This document shows, piece after piece, positions 11,973-26,970 of a DNA stretch of 64,000 nucleotides (positions are counted from its first letter, which is position 1; each line of letters opens with the position of its first letter). The DNA comes from Cruorifilaria tuberocauda (taxonomy: Eukaryota; Nematoda; Chromadorea; Rhabditida; Onchocercidae). The stretch spans positions 62,001 through 126,000 of the forward strand of contig JABVXU010000039.1 in NCBI GenBank assembly GCA_013365365.1. The letters run 5' to 3'. A model generated the notes under the pieces. It was given only the letters and a program-made list of their open reading frames with translations. It was not told where the DNA came from and did not search any database. The position numbers and the translations under genes were made by a program.

Positions 11973-13059
11973 ATGCACTGCACCACAGATAGTCGATCGT
12001 GTAGTTTTCTAATTGCACTGATAGTAATTAATTTTATCGCTCATTCATCTTCAATACCACGACAAAAATCATATCATCAGGTATTTCACTTATCATATTA
12101 CTCATACAGTTACTTTAACTTTATCTTTTAAATCTATCAAATAAAAATTAATTGAAAAGTTATCATAGTAGTAGTTATCATGTGATAAATCATATGCTAG
12201 ATATTAGCTAATATAGATAGGCAGATAGGAGAATGTTTGATTGATAAATAGTGCAGTGATAAGATTGATGGAAATTTCCGGAAGAAATCTTAAAATAACA
12301 ATTTTTAAAAAAAAGATAATTTCATTTTTAATCTCTAAAAGTCTAAATTAATACATTAATTTGTTTATAACGTGACGTGACATAACGTTTTTGTCATTTC
12401 ATATTTTTAATTTAATTAATTTGAAAGTGAAAAGAAAAGAGGGAAATGTTTTAAAGTATTAAAAACAATTTGTTATCGGCATTTCTTCATTCTATTGTCA
12501 TCATATTTGAGGGTTATTCAAATGAAAGAGGAATTTTTTTGAAGGACATGAAAAATTTTTTAATTTTTCTATTTTTTAAACTCAAATATTGCATGGATAC
12601 AAAAGTATATGAAATGAGAAATTTGATCTGATTGATTTGTTATCATTTGTTATCATTACAATACTTTTCTTTCATTGAATAACATATATTTCCAGATGAT
12701 AAAAGGAGAAATTAATTTTTATCAGATGTAAATTTTAATTAAAATTAATCCCTTAATTTTCTTTGAAGCTTGATTCAATGATAAAACGATGCTTTCGGAC
12801 AATTTGCAAAGATTGGATTCATGAATGTCATTGGTTTTGTGATTTAGCAAAAGGAAGGGTATGGCTCATTTTAATTACAAATTATCATTTCATTTTTCCG
12901 CAATGTTTTTACGATTTATTTTTTCTGTTTTAAAATTAATTTTATAAATTTAATGTAAATTTAATAAACTGAAATTTATTTTTTCAGCCATTATACGATC
13001 GTTGTATGGAATGTTTAAGCTGGAGAGGAAAACATTGCTATGAATGCTTCGATTTGTGA
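11973..13059 (+). CDS. small secreted cysteine-rich protein (89 residues)
   Basis: Three exons, 11973-12080, 12769-12858 and 12988-13059, all phase 0, with GTATTT and GTATGG donors and a TTTTTTCAG last acceptor; total 270 nt. The start gives a signal peptide with a clear hydrophobic core (SFLIALIVINFIAH) and probable cleavage after SSS. The mature part of about 60 residues has eight cysteines in the order C-x4-C-x6-C-x3-C-x11-C-x2-C-x7-C-x2-C, is rich in Trp and His, and ends CYECFDL. I do not recognise the family. Eight evenly placed cysteines behind a signal peptide suggest a disulfide-stabilised secreted product, possibly a peptide effector or cuticle/pseudocoelom protein. The function is open. 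The open frames are too short to be obvious without splicing. Confidence 0.65.
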
Positions 13060-14236
13060 TGAATTTCCATCATTGTACATATCATCACTAATTAATTAAT
13101 TAATTAATTAATTAACTAATTAATCCTTTTATTTATACATTTTATATTTGTAAATATGACATTTATACATTTGTACTAGTGCATAATCCAAAGGAAATGC
13201 TAAAAATGAATTTTCTTGGGATAAAAATTTTTCAAACTTGTTTTGAAACTTCGATCGATGAATCGAGATGATTGAAAAAATTAAAATATTTTCAAAAAAT
13301 TGATAAATTTACAAGTAAAAATTCAAATAGAATATCACAATCAAGTATGACCCTTTGAACTTTGATCGATTAAACTGATAAATGATAAAATTATCTCAAA
13401 ATACAACCAAATAGTATGTTAGCAATACTTTTCAGTTGAAAGCTAATTTGCTATCAGCACGAAAATGCTTTTCCTTAAATGCTATCATTTGATTTTACTT
13501 CATTGCAAAACAAAAGAATCAGTTCAGTTTATAAATGAAATATAAATTAAATTTGGAAAGATTTAAAAGTTAAATGAACTTGACATGAACGCATACTATA
13601 AATTTTTACTATAAATCTTATGACCTGAAATGAACATCAATCATATCAAAGTATGGAAGTAATGATATCAATGATGCATGGAAGTAATCATATCAAAGAC
13701 GTATGAAAGAGAAGAAATAAAAAAGAAACTAAATTTAATATAAAATTTCAGTTCTTTTTAATTTAATATCAAATTTCAATTCTTTTTAATTTAATATAAA
13801 ATTTCAAAAATTCAATTCTATTCGTACTATTGGATTAGTATCATGAATATTTTTGATATATGATAGTTAAATGCGCTGTTTATTTGTTAGTATCGGAATA
13901 ATAACTAATTGAAATATGTAATACTTTTACTATCACTGTGATAAATGATATAAATGTTATGATAAGAATGAAAGAATTATTATGCAAATGATATGCATTA
14001 CACATTCCATGATACGTTATTATCATGAGATAATTACTAGAAAATAAAATTGCTGACAGATTACAATTTATAATACTTTAATGATAGCATGGTTAGTTTA
14101 GTAGATACTTATCAGTAGACGTGAGGAAAAAAACTTTAAATTGAATAATTCTTTAATAACATAGGTATAAGTATAGATATAGGTATACGTATAAGAAGTA
14201 TTACTTTATATCTTCTAGATAAATAGCAAAAATGTT
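13060..14236. other. intergenic with ATTA tract and short tandem repeat
   Basis: An ATTA/TTAA simple repeat lies at about 13089-13125, just after the secreted-protein stop. No gene recognised. Confidence 0.5.
13733..13815 (+). repeat. tandem repeat, about 34-bp unit, three copies
   Basis: TTTAATATAAAATTTCA, then GTTCTTTTTAA, repeated almost exactly, the last copy diverging. Confidence 0.7.
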
Positions 14237-14345
14237 GTCATGGCCGTTCCTCAAGTAAGCGTTTCCAGGATTGTTTTTCCCGGGTGGTCGCGATGGTGCT
14301 GTAATGAGGCTGGTTATGGAGCCCCGCAAAGGAATGGCCCAATGA
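14237..14345. other. GC-rich island with closing inverted repeat; candidate structured RNA
   Basis: By my count about 56 of 100 bases at 14240-14340 are G or C, against a background that is mostly A and T. The ends are complementary: GGCCGTTCC near 14242 and GGAATGGCC near 14331 pair over nine positions with one G-T. Inside, CCAGG and CCCGG can pair around an AT-rich loop, and GGCT/AGCC closes another small stem. Read on the minus strand the element is followed by ATTTTTG (either a Pol III-type T-run or an Sm-like site) and preceded by a TATATA about 45 bp upstream. Two minus-strand frames are open across it, so a short exon is an alternative. I do not recognise it as tRNA, snRNA, SL RNA, SRP or RNase P RNA. 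Confidence 0.4.
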
Positions 14346-15864
14346 TAGCTAATTTAGGAGAGAAAGAAAAAGAAGATTTTGTATATATTTGATAATAAAA
14401 TTAGCCATTTCAAATAATTTAAATAACTGCTTACTTTGAACTTTTCGTTTACATTTTGTTAAATTTCGACAAAATTAAATGAATACTATGAGAATGAACA
14501 GAGAACAATTACTTTTATAGAAATATTTACGGAACTGATCAATTATGTTGTAAATTTAAAACTTGGATGAATTCGCAATAATAAAATTTTATAGATTAAA
14601 TATAAAAGAATGATAAATATATTCTCTTCATGATAAGATCGATATAAAATGAAAAATTATCAACAAATATGAGATAAGATTAAAAATACAATGAGAATAC
14701 TTTATTCACTTACCTTTCATTTTAATTAAAGTAATACTTGAAATTTTTGTAATTTTGTTTTTCCTTTCAGTTAAAGAATTTAAGAATTTATTTTGCTTAA
14801 AGTAAATTGAAATTTCATCAAATTTATTAAACAGAACGAATTGATAAAAACGTCAAAACAACTAATCAGTTAATTATTTTTAATTAATCAATGCAAAAAT
14901 GTTATCAATTTTTAGGTGAAATTACAAAAGATTCCAAATTTTTTAAGTTTAATAGTTGACAATTTGGGAATAATTAGTTATTTCAATTTATATAAGATTG
15001 AAATATAGTTGTATTAAACAATATGAAAATGAATGATAAGAGATAAACTGATAATTTAATATATGAAAATGAATGATAAGAGATAAACTGATAATTTGAT
15101 TAGAAAAATAAAACCTAATTTTTAGGATAAGTAAAATTGAAAAATTTTTTAAATTGAAGAATTATTTGAAAAACATTTCATCTTCATTTCAGTAATTAAT
15201 AAGTTGAAAAGAGGAATTGCTTCTTTTCTTATTTTTTTTTTGTTTATTTCCATCAATTTTGCTCTTTGACCTTCTAATTTCATTCTCGATTAAAATGAAT
15301 TCTTCCATTCTCGTCGCTTCTCCATGTTGAATTGTTGTTTTTCCGATTCCGCGGGATGAAAGAAACTGAGAAATAGTATATTATTTGTTGTAAATTAGAT
15401 TGCAAATAATTTCCTCAATTCAAATAAATAGTATTTAAAAGTTTTAAAAATAAATATCAGGTGAATTTGAAATTAACCGATGAGTAGTTGCTGTAATTAT
15501 CATTTTATGATTGCTATGATTTGGCTTGTGATAATTTCTACTCTCATGCTATCAGCTATGATAATATAATTTCTTCCTCTCTTTAACTCTAAGTATTACT
15601 TTTCTTTTTTTCTTTTCCTTTTCTTTTTGCTTTTTTCGCATACTTAATTCAATTCAATTCCAATATGTAATCTCACACATACTTTTTCTCCTTTTCAAAT
15701 ATTAAATTTTCGGTATATTTGAAATTTTTCAATAATATATACGTATATTCGCGTAAATTTTCGTAAATTTACCTATTACCTTTTGATTTTTCTTAATTAA
15801 AAGTGCTCATCACTTTTCCAAATATTATTTTTGATTGAATTTTGCGAATTGCAGTCGCAATAAA
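14346..15864. other. intergenic with one 40-bp tandem duplication
   Basis: A duplicated block at about 15019-15100 reads AATATGAAAATGAATGATAA then GAGATAAACTGATAATTT, twice. Otherwise nothing recognised. Confidence 0.5.
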
Positions 15865-16459
15865 ATGGTCGCTAAAGGTGACTATGAGCCAGTAGGTGTA
15901 GAAGAGGAAACAGTCAAGGTAAATGACTTATTTTCGATTTTATAAAATTGTTTGAATATTTAATATAAAGATACCTTTATTTGGTACCCTAGTACCACAT
16001 TCTAATACATTTTGATTAATGGTAAATACTGAAACTTAAGATTTTACTTGACTTTACTTAAGATATATTATTGATTCTACAATTTTCGATGGTATATTCT
16101 AATGAATCATTTAAATTAACTTATCTTTGTTTTATCATAGAATTCAACTAAAACCTCTTCAACACAGCAACACTCAAATCGTCCCTCAGAATGGATCGAA
16201 AAACGTCGTCGTTATTCAAAAAAAGATCGAAGTAAATATCGGAGTGATTTCAAAATAATCTTTTAAAATCTTTATTTCAGTTTATAGAATGTCTGATTAA
16301 AATTTAGCATTTTTTATTTTAAAGATTTCAATTAAAGATTAAATATATTTCAATTGGTAAAACTTTCCTGATCTGTGTTTGTTTCGCTTAATTTGAAGTT
16401 GCATTTTTGTATTTTCAGAGCAGAATGGAATTGAATCATTGCTTCCGGAAGAATATTAA
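15865..16459 (+). CDS. small basic protein of unknown function (61 residues)
   Basis: Exons 15865-15918, 16141-16231 and 16419-16459, with donors GTAAAT and GTAAAT and acceptors ATCATAG and TTTTCAG; phases 0 and 1; 186 nt in all. A TTGCAG just upstream of the ATG could be a trans-splice acceptor. The protein begins MVAKGDYEPVGVEEETVK (acidic), continues with a Ser/Thr/Gln-rich middle, a highly basic EKRRRYSKKDRKQ block that could be a nuclear localisation signal, and ends LLPEEY. No signal peptide or membrane segment. I do not recognise the family. Clean phases and normal splice sites favour a real gene, but the short length leaves doubt. Confidence 0.55.
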
Positions 16460-16865
16460 AGTGAACGGATCCGGATAATCGGCTTCTTTGAAGTCTGCAT
16501 AGATGATAAAATCTTGATAATTTTTATCTTGGATATTGTTTTCATGTTTTCTTTTTCACCGTGATAAATTTTTCTTTTATTTATATTTATTTATTTTAAT
16601 AATTAATTTTTTGTTAGCTACAACTTTTTTAATGATAAATTTAAAATCGATAATTTGAACATGCTATATTCATTATCATTAGCTATCCCTGGAATTTCCG
16701 GAAACAGTTCCGGCAGTGATTTATAATTGATTCTATTGTGAAACAATTTAGCAATCCGAGTAACGTATTCCTGCCTGAAATTTTCTTGAAATCTTCATTC
16801 TTCATTTCCTTTAAAATTTCGTTCAAAGTTAATTTTATCAATTGGTAAAACTTTCCGCATTGATT

Positions 16866-16894
16866 ATTCGTGGAATTATTAAAATTCCACGAAT
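16866..16894. repeat. perfect hairpin palindrome, 12-bp arms
   Basis: ATTCGTGGAATT and its exact complement AATTCCACGAAT are separated by five bases. It could be a transcribed hairpin, a protein-binding palindrome or chance. Confidence 0.7.
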
Positions 16895-17486
16895 AGATTT
16901 CATTTCAACGAAGCTTTAAAACAAAAAATGCTATCATAAATACCAACAAAAGCATCCACGATTATATGATAATCGTAATCGTAATTCGGTATATTTCATT
17001 TTAATTGCATAAATTTATTTATATAAAATATATATTTGTTAATTTCAGTAAATTATTTGAGAAAATTAAGCATACCTTTAATAATTGATAAAATTAAATG
17101 ATTAATTCCTAAATGTTTTATCAACCTTAAATTAATGATGTAAAATTAGAAAAACTATAAATTAAAATTTAAAGAATTACTCGAGATATTAAATTTAAAT
17201 GTTTACGATTGAAAATTTAGTTTATGGTAAGTTTGACAGTTACTTTGATGGTAAAGTTGATGAAAAGTTTAACAGGTACATAAATATACAGGTATTATTG
17301 GTATTACTAACAACTAATAATTTCATTTGTAATTTTTGGTAGTTTAATTTCATTACACTATTGATAATACAAGATTGATGAAGAAAATTTTGAAGTTAAT
17401 TGATAGGGAAAATATCATGAAAAGAATTCAAGTAATTCTTTTATTTCACCTTAACAGGTATATTTAGCTAATTTATTTTTAAAAAA

Positions 17487-17528
<42 letters not shown>

Positions 17529-18194
17529 CTGAAAAGATTGTCGGTCGCATTGTGTCAAGTAAGTGCTTGCAGAATAATAATTCATCAAAATTGAAATTTT
17601 TTTTCTGCAAAATGAAAAAAAAGAAGGAATTCATGATTGATTTTGTTATTTAATAGCATGCAATATTATTTTTCAAGTTCTTTTTTCTTCCCAAAACAAA
17701 TTACTTTAAAATTATTCGCAAAATTCTTCAAATTTCAATCTTTAATTTATATTTGTTTTTTAAGATTTTTTTCTTGAAAAGATTTGATCAAAAATCAAAT
17801 GCTAAATCTTTCAAAAGGGAAATGATGCATGAAATGATTGAAATTCTCCCAAAATATAATAATCACTGATAATCAATCAAATAAATAATGATAATCGGGT
17901 AATTGGGTATTTCAATATTTCATCAGTTAAATCAATATTTTTTATTATTCATTCTTTTAGATTACTTTTGAGTTTGATACTTTATGTAAATTCATGTAGA
18001 TTGTTTTTTTCTTTTATTTCAAATTCCATTTGATTAGTTTTTTTTTTCTTTTCTATTCTACTTGAAATTAAATTTGATTAATTGATTGATTGAGAAACTA
18101 ATTATACTTTTCACAGCGAGAGTAAATTAAGAACAAAAGTAATGAAATCATGTTGATTCTACTATTAATGTCAAATCCAAAGAAAGAGAGATTT

Positions 18195-18385
18195 GCCGGA
18201 AATTTGAGAGGTTAGCAAGATTTAGTAAGATAATACTTTAAGTACATAACATAAACGAAGTATAAAAGAAGCTAAGAGTTAGGCCGCAAGAAATTTGAGA
18301 GGTAAGCAAAATTTAGTAAGATAATACTTTAAATATTTAAACATATATAAAGTACAAAGGAAGTTAGGAGTTAGGCTGCAATGCT
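18195..18385 (+). repeat. tandem duplication, about 100-bp unit
   Basis: GAAATTTGAGAGGTTAGCAA, TTTAGTAAGATAATACTTTAA, AAGTATAAAAGAAG and GAGTTAGGC recur in order in the two halves, with mild divergence. Confidence 0.7.
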
Positions 18386-18872
18386 AACCGGAAGTTGGAA
18401 ATTACTCGTTAAAGATAAGGAAAGAAAACTAATAACTGAGCAGATCAATTTCAGGTCATAGCATTAAGGAAGTTTTGCATTAAGCTAATTTAATAAAGCT
18501 AACGAATAATAAATGTAAAAAGACACGTACACGTCAAACTCAAAGTTTCACAAATGTTGAAACATATCTATAAAGTATGAAAATAAAGTTAAAAAGTAAG
18601 TATTAAAGATAAAATTCTAATCATTTCGACTGATTTCGTTTCAATCAAGCGGACGGTTGCAACGTATCGTCTCCAATGTTACCTATAAATCGTGATCAGA
18701 AGCAATCGTTAAGTGATTTCCCTCAGGAAGGTTCAAGCTTTCAGGGAGAAATTGCTAAATATCAGGTCGGAAATTACTCGTTGAATACTTATGGGAAATG
18801 AAAAAATCAATAACAAAGTTTACGGAAAACATTTTAAATGTATAAAAAGTTGATTAATTATTATATAATTAA

Positions 18873-21025
<2,153 letters not shown>

Positions 21026-22634
21026 TTTTGATTCCAATTTTCAATAATTATCTCTCTGAATTATCCAATTTACTCTTTTAATTCTCTCTTAAATTTGAAT
21101 ATTCGATGTTTCCATTCTACAAATTATATACAGTAAATCATAAAATACAGTAACTCTTGTCAATATTTATAAAATTCGATTACTTCGATTACTTTGGAAG
21201 AAACTTTTAACACTTACGTGTAATTAATTACGTGTAATATGCGCCAATACTGATCGTAATGAAGTCTCAAACACTATAAACTGAACATTTAGCAATATCG
21301 ATCGTTTTATTAGTTTTCAATAACTCTAAATAGATCAATCAATAAACAATCAAACTCATTCTCTTATCATTCCGTTTTACAAATATGTAAATATTTGCTT
21401 ATCTATTATTTTGCCTAATATTCCATTCATTCAGCAAAATATGTCTTTCTGGAAGTTCAGGTTATAGAGGACATGAGATTGAAATTAGATTTGATTAATT
21501 GATTGAAACACTATAAACAGAACATTTGGCAATTACGATCATTCGACGAGATGACTGATATGGCATCAGTAAAAATTTTACAGAACACTCTGATAACGAA
21601 AAAAATTTTAGTAACCGTTTTTCCGTTTTTGTCAGTACTTTGAATTTTACAATTTTCTATTATATTCTGAAATCGTATTCAATTTTATTTCGTCAATTTG
21701 AACGGAAAAGTCAACAGTCATCAGCTTCTGGACTTTTAAAATTTTCATTCTAAAATTTTTTTTTGCTCTGAAAAATCACCTGAAAATACTCTTACTTTAA
21801 TATAATTAAGTATTTGTAAAAATTTTCCAACAAATAATTAACTGTCCACTTGCATGCATATTGAGAGCTTGACCTCAATTCAAATGTCAAATTTTTTAAT
21901 TTTTACTCTTCGAATGATTCAAATTAATTAATGACCGTATTCCGAAAGCACTTAACAACGCTTACCTGAAAAACAAACTAAGTGAATCTGAATCCGTTAT
22001 CAGAATCCAGAATTATTCTACATGGAATTCACATCAATATCAATTAAAAAGGAAATAATAACAGCTATGATTAAATTTCTTATTATGATATACCGGGATA
22101 TGAGTGGAAGTTCTGAATGTGATCTATTGAAAGTGAATTATCGTGATTGATTAATCAATATTCGATATTTGATAGAACTGATAATGATAATTCAAATAAT
22201 CATTTCACTTTCACTATCCTTATTCATTATAAAACTTCAATAGAAGCAATGTTGTTATTGGAAATTTGCATTTTACAATCATTAGATTGCAAGCAATCGA
22301 TAAAATTTATTGTGATGGCTAGCAAATATATTTAAGATGGAAGGTCAAAGGTCATCAAATCTAGAGCACAGAAAGTAGCGCATTAGGATTACTTCTATCG
22401 TTAGTTTTTATCGTTCACATTCATTCCTCTAATGATCAACTCTTCCTGTTTACTAATAAATGGAAATTTTATTTATTCAAATTTTTATTCATTTCATTTT
22501 CATCGATGCTAAATTGAAGCAATCATCTGAGGAAATTATATTTTAATCTCAATTGATATTTAAAATAAAAATTTTTTTTTCTCTCCTTCTCTATATAAAT
22601 CGTTGACAGCACGACCGGAATCATTGATTGAAAA
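21026..22634. other. intergenic, nothing recognised
   Basis: AT-rich. A short motif (ACACTATAAACnGAACATTT, then a GATCG/GATCATT end) occurs at about 21270 and 21508. No gene seen. Confidence 0.5.
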
Positions 22635-25600
22635 ATGGAGAAACAAATGCAACGGCTCTCTCTGAACAATATTCCCAATAATGGAAACGGGATAAACCGG
22701 AACGTCAAAGCTCCTCAGAGCAAACGTACGAGAAATCAGAATCAACCCGTAGCACCACAAAAACCGGCATTATTCCAGAAAACCAAAGAGTTACTCAATA
22801 AAAGAATAAGTGAATTGGACAAGTATTATGTTAGTTTTATTTGATGTTTAGATCAAACTTTTTCGAAACTGAATTAATTCATTGAAATATTAAAAATTTC
22901 TCTTAAGTAAATAAGTAAAGAGTGTAAGTTAAGCAAAAAAGTAAAAAGTAGTAAGATCTCAAAATAAACTAATAACAAATTTACTGATAGGTTGTATAAA
23001 AGTTAAATTGAAAATTTTTTTTTGATTATATCATTTATTTTTTAATTTTCAAGATTTTTATCAACATTTTTCATAAATATTAATTTATTCTTTTTTGTTT
23101 TCACTCGATGCCAAGCAAATTTCATATTTTACGGTAATTTGTTGAATAAAACTTTAAACTTTATTTTACAGTAAATTTCAATTAAAAAATTTAAAATAAC
23201 GCTTTACGAAAAAGAATTCTCATTGGACTCTAACGGACTCGAACTGATTTTAGCTTCTTTTTCCTCTTTTTTTCTGCTCATTAAAGATCGGAATTTGAAT
23301 CCATCGTGTCAAAAGTTCAAGTTGGAGTACTTATTAAAGGAAAAAGGTCAACCTCACAATTAGACAATTAGCTCTCATTTTAAAACAGAAAGCAAATAAT
23401 TCATTTTAAAACATATAGCAAAAGGAAATTTAAGAATAGATTGAGAAAGACATGAAATTTTGATTTTTGAATTTTAGAAGCAATTAGGCGAGAAATGGAA
23501 TTATCTAAATGGTGAGAAGAATGTAGAAGCTAAAAGCGTAAGTACTTCTGATATTTTGATTACTGTATTTTTCATGGATACAGTAGACTATTTGAAGTTA
23601 CTGTATTTTCATGAACACAGTATGCTATTAGAAAAAGCTGAAAAATTTATTTTAGACTGAAATTAATCTCAAAATGGAAGATGTACTAAATCAACTCAAT
23701 GTTTTACGTGAAATAAGCAAGGCGCATCAAGCTGATATGAAGAAATTTAAACGTGATAAGGATAAGCAAAGAAAGGTTTCTTTTTTTTATTACTTTAAAT
23801 TACAGAATAATGAATCTTAATTATTGATTCAATATTATGGAAGATTATTTATAGTGAAATTACTTGCAGAAGAATAGAAGGAAATTTTTGAAACTGATGG
23901 AAGATTTTCAACGTTACAGAGAACTTTTGCTATTCCTTCAGAATGCTGAAGTACGAGAAGTATTTCGTAGAGGCACCAATGGAGCTATTGTATGTTCAAA
24001 TTATTTCTTTTCCCTTAATTCCTATAATGAAAAAACTGAGCAGAATGATCGATACAAGAAAAGTTCTGATAAATACAAATCGATATTTCCAGTAAAGAAG
24101 ATCAGTATTCGATCAATGTTTTTACAGACTTGAGTAAACAGATAAACAGATTATTTAATTTTCTTTTCATCTAAGTTAAATAATCTCTTATTCATAATAG
24201 CTAATAATTTAAAATCATAATATTAATCTTTCTATCAAATCTAATCATTATTGATTGATTGATAAGCAATGACATTTGCTCAACTCTCTTCCCTAGTCGA
24301 ATTGGATGATAAAAAACTAGAATTGAGTTATTGATATGATATTGACCTTTTTTTTTTCTCCCAATGAATTACAAGAGTTAAATTTTAAAGAAAAAGAAAT
24401 TGGTATAGTTAAATTAATTAATTAATTATTATCAGAAACTATCAGAAAAGCAATTGGATTACTTGTATTGGCTAAATGATGAATTTGATATAACAATAAA
24501 TACCGTTGATAATAAGACAGTTTGGTACAAGAAGATACGAGAGAGTACTCTGAAAGCAGGATTAATAGTACGTGGTTCAACCAAAAAAATCACCGATACC
24601 TGGACAGGTAGGAAATAAATAAACGAAATTTAATTTAATTGACAAAAATTTTCCATTCTTATCATTGGTCGTATTTTTGTCACCGCTTGTCACCATATGT
24701 TATTCATAGTTAGTGTATAGCTAGCATTTCAGGTTGTATTATGGAAAACTTTTATTTAGGTCAAAATACGAAAAATTTATTGGACCGAATTAGTAATTGT
24801 GAGTTTTTCAATGGATGTACAATGTGGGTAAATATGGAAATTTTTACTCGAATTAACACAGGTGTATATCCGAACGTATTTCAACCGTACTCTTACAATT
24901 ACCTCTACGATGATAAGGTTGTTTCTAATTTCATTGTAGACAATTGAGATAGAATACTGAATGATTACTTTGATTTTAGGCTAGTTCTGATAATGATGAT
25001 GATACTGCCGTCTATGAGGGATATAATCCGAAAGTGACGTACGCAAAGTGTGATCCTCGAACGATAAGGAATAATACTACCAGTATGTGTCTATCATTTA
25101 TTTCAAGAAGTAATAATAATTAAATGAACGGGAATAATCAAAGTTAGGTTTAATGATAATATAATAAGGCTGAAAATTAATTAATATGAAATGCAAGAAA
25201 ATTATTGTAAGTAATACTTAAGAAAATTATAAGTAATACTTTGAAGCAGACGCAAATGTTCAGCAAAACAACGAAGAGGGGAAAAATGAAAAAGTAACAG
25301 ATACGGTGAAAAATACCAAAGAGAATTATAAGTTTGTAAAAAGAAGTGACAAACCTGACGGTTAGTTAATTGCGATTTCATTCTTCTTTTTTTTGAAATT
25401 GAAATATTTCGTTAAAGTTTACTGCTTGCTATTTAATGAAAATTAATTAGAATGAGGCAATTAAAAAGTAAATTTTATCACTTGAAGAATATCATGCAAA
25501 AGAAAATAAATAATCACAGAAACTGATTACTTTCAAAATAAAAATTGAAGTAGAAAGTAATATTATTGATAAATGAAAAAGCTTGGAAAATTTTATTAAT

Positions 25601-25832
25601 GATTACGACCATGATGAGCTATTGATAAGCTAAAAATGAAATTATCATTTATAGCTATTTTAAAATTCAATTAGCTTACAAATTATTAGATCTTTCTAAC
25701 AAGATATTAGTTTTGATTTCAGATTATTACCTTTGCTTTAATTATTATCCTGCTCGTTTCACTGCAGATGTGAAAGTACCACCAACATTAGCCCGACGAC
25801 CACCATCAGGAATCTATCGTTGTGATTTTTGA
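22635..25832 (+). CDS. unrecognised nematode coiled-coil protein, paralogue A of a three-gene tandem family
   Basis: Nine exons: 22635-22829, 23478-23537, 23656-23775, 23870-23989, 24436-24607, 24733-24917, 24980-25082, 25250-25360 and 25768-25832; 1131 nt, 376 residues. Exon 6 could instead stop at 24827 (GTAAAT donor), also in frame. The N-terminus is Asn/Gln-rich and basic. Residues of about 45-180 are charged and heptad-like (LLNKRISELDKYY onward), so probably coiled coil, ending in a conserved FRRGTNGAI. A central region with CIMENF and LLDRISNCEFF follows, then an acidic Asp run (SSDNDDDTA) and a basic tail ending RPPSGIYRCDF. No signal peptide or membrane segment. I do not recognise the family. 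Its exons 2-6 correspond in order, phase and often length to those of the next two genes. Confidence 0.7.
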
Positions 25833-26970
25833 TTGAAGAAATGAATAGTGATTCAATTCAATTCAAATATTAATCAATCACTATTTGTTACATTCTAAAG
25901 GACAGATCATTTTTAATTATTGATTATTGATATTTCTCTTAATTGAATGATTTCCATTTATGCCATTCATAGCTGTTTTGATCATTTAATTATCATGAGT
26001 CAAGATTTTCCATTCGTACAATTGTATATTTTATCAATCAATTCATAATTTATTCATTCATAAAGTTTCATTATGATTACTGTAAACTTTATACTGTATC
26101 TGGACAATATGGACAGTTACTATATTTTTCTGGACAGTATTTTACTCTGCAACGAATTATTATTGTTTATATGTTTGGTTAGCAAATAAATATTTTAATT
26201 TCATTTTAAAATGATTTACTCATCGCATCGAATATTTTGAATTGAAAAATCTGATCGTTCAGAAAGCCATTTTCGTCATTTTCGGAATTGACAGTATTAA
26301 CTTCTTGAATCTGAAGGCTGATTACGGTAAGAATATTATTACAGCAGTAACAAGGGCCCCTTTTAGGATATATAAACTCTCATTAAAGTGCAGATTATAC
26401 TTTATACATATGGGAATATGTATCATCTGATGGATGACTTAAATTTGAGTCAAATTTCCATATTAGTTTTCATAATAGTGATGATATTTCATCCTTCGAC
26501 TCATATTTGCAATTGATTTTTCAAATTAATTTGAAATTTGAAAAGTTAGCAAAGTCATTAAAAAGATATTTGAGATAGTTGAAAAAAAAAATGAGATATT
26601 GATAGAACAAACAGTCTATCGGATCATGATCATGATCAGAAGTTATTAATTAAAGATCAAATTGTAAACTGAAGCTATTCGAAGTTTGATTATCATATTG
26701 CTTCATTAGTTCATCTTCTATTGTGTCGATAGCTTCATGCTTCATCTTTATATTACTTCTTATTTCTTTGCTTAATCTTTATCAAATTTCTCGTGGTCTC
26801 AAAAAAATTTTAATTAGATTTTTAACTTTATGAGATTTATTCAAAGATGAAATAATGAAGTAAAGTAAATCAGGCATGAAAGGCTAGTAAAGATTTACAA
26901 TATCTAATCATTTACTCGAGTTATAGGCTATTTGAGATAATTTCATCGATAAAGACGAAAGAGAAAATAG
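25833..26970. other. intergenic, nothing recognised
   Basis: Spacer between paralogues A and B. AT-rich, with short open frames that lack splice or family support. Confidence 0.5.

Larger units (their letters stand above)
16460..18872. other. intergenic with simple repeat, palindrome and tandem duplication
   Basis: No gene recognised. It holds a 29-bp hairpin palindrome (16866-16894), an (AAT)n tract at 17491-17527 and a duplicated block at about 18195-18385. Confidence 0.5.
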
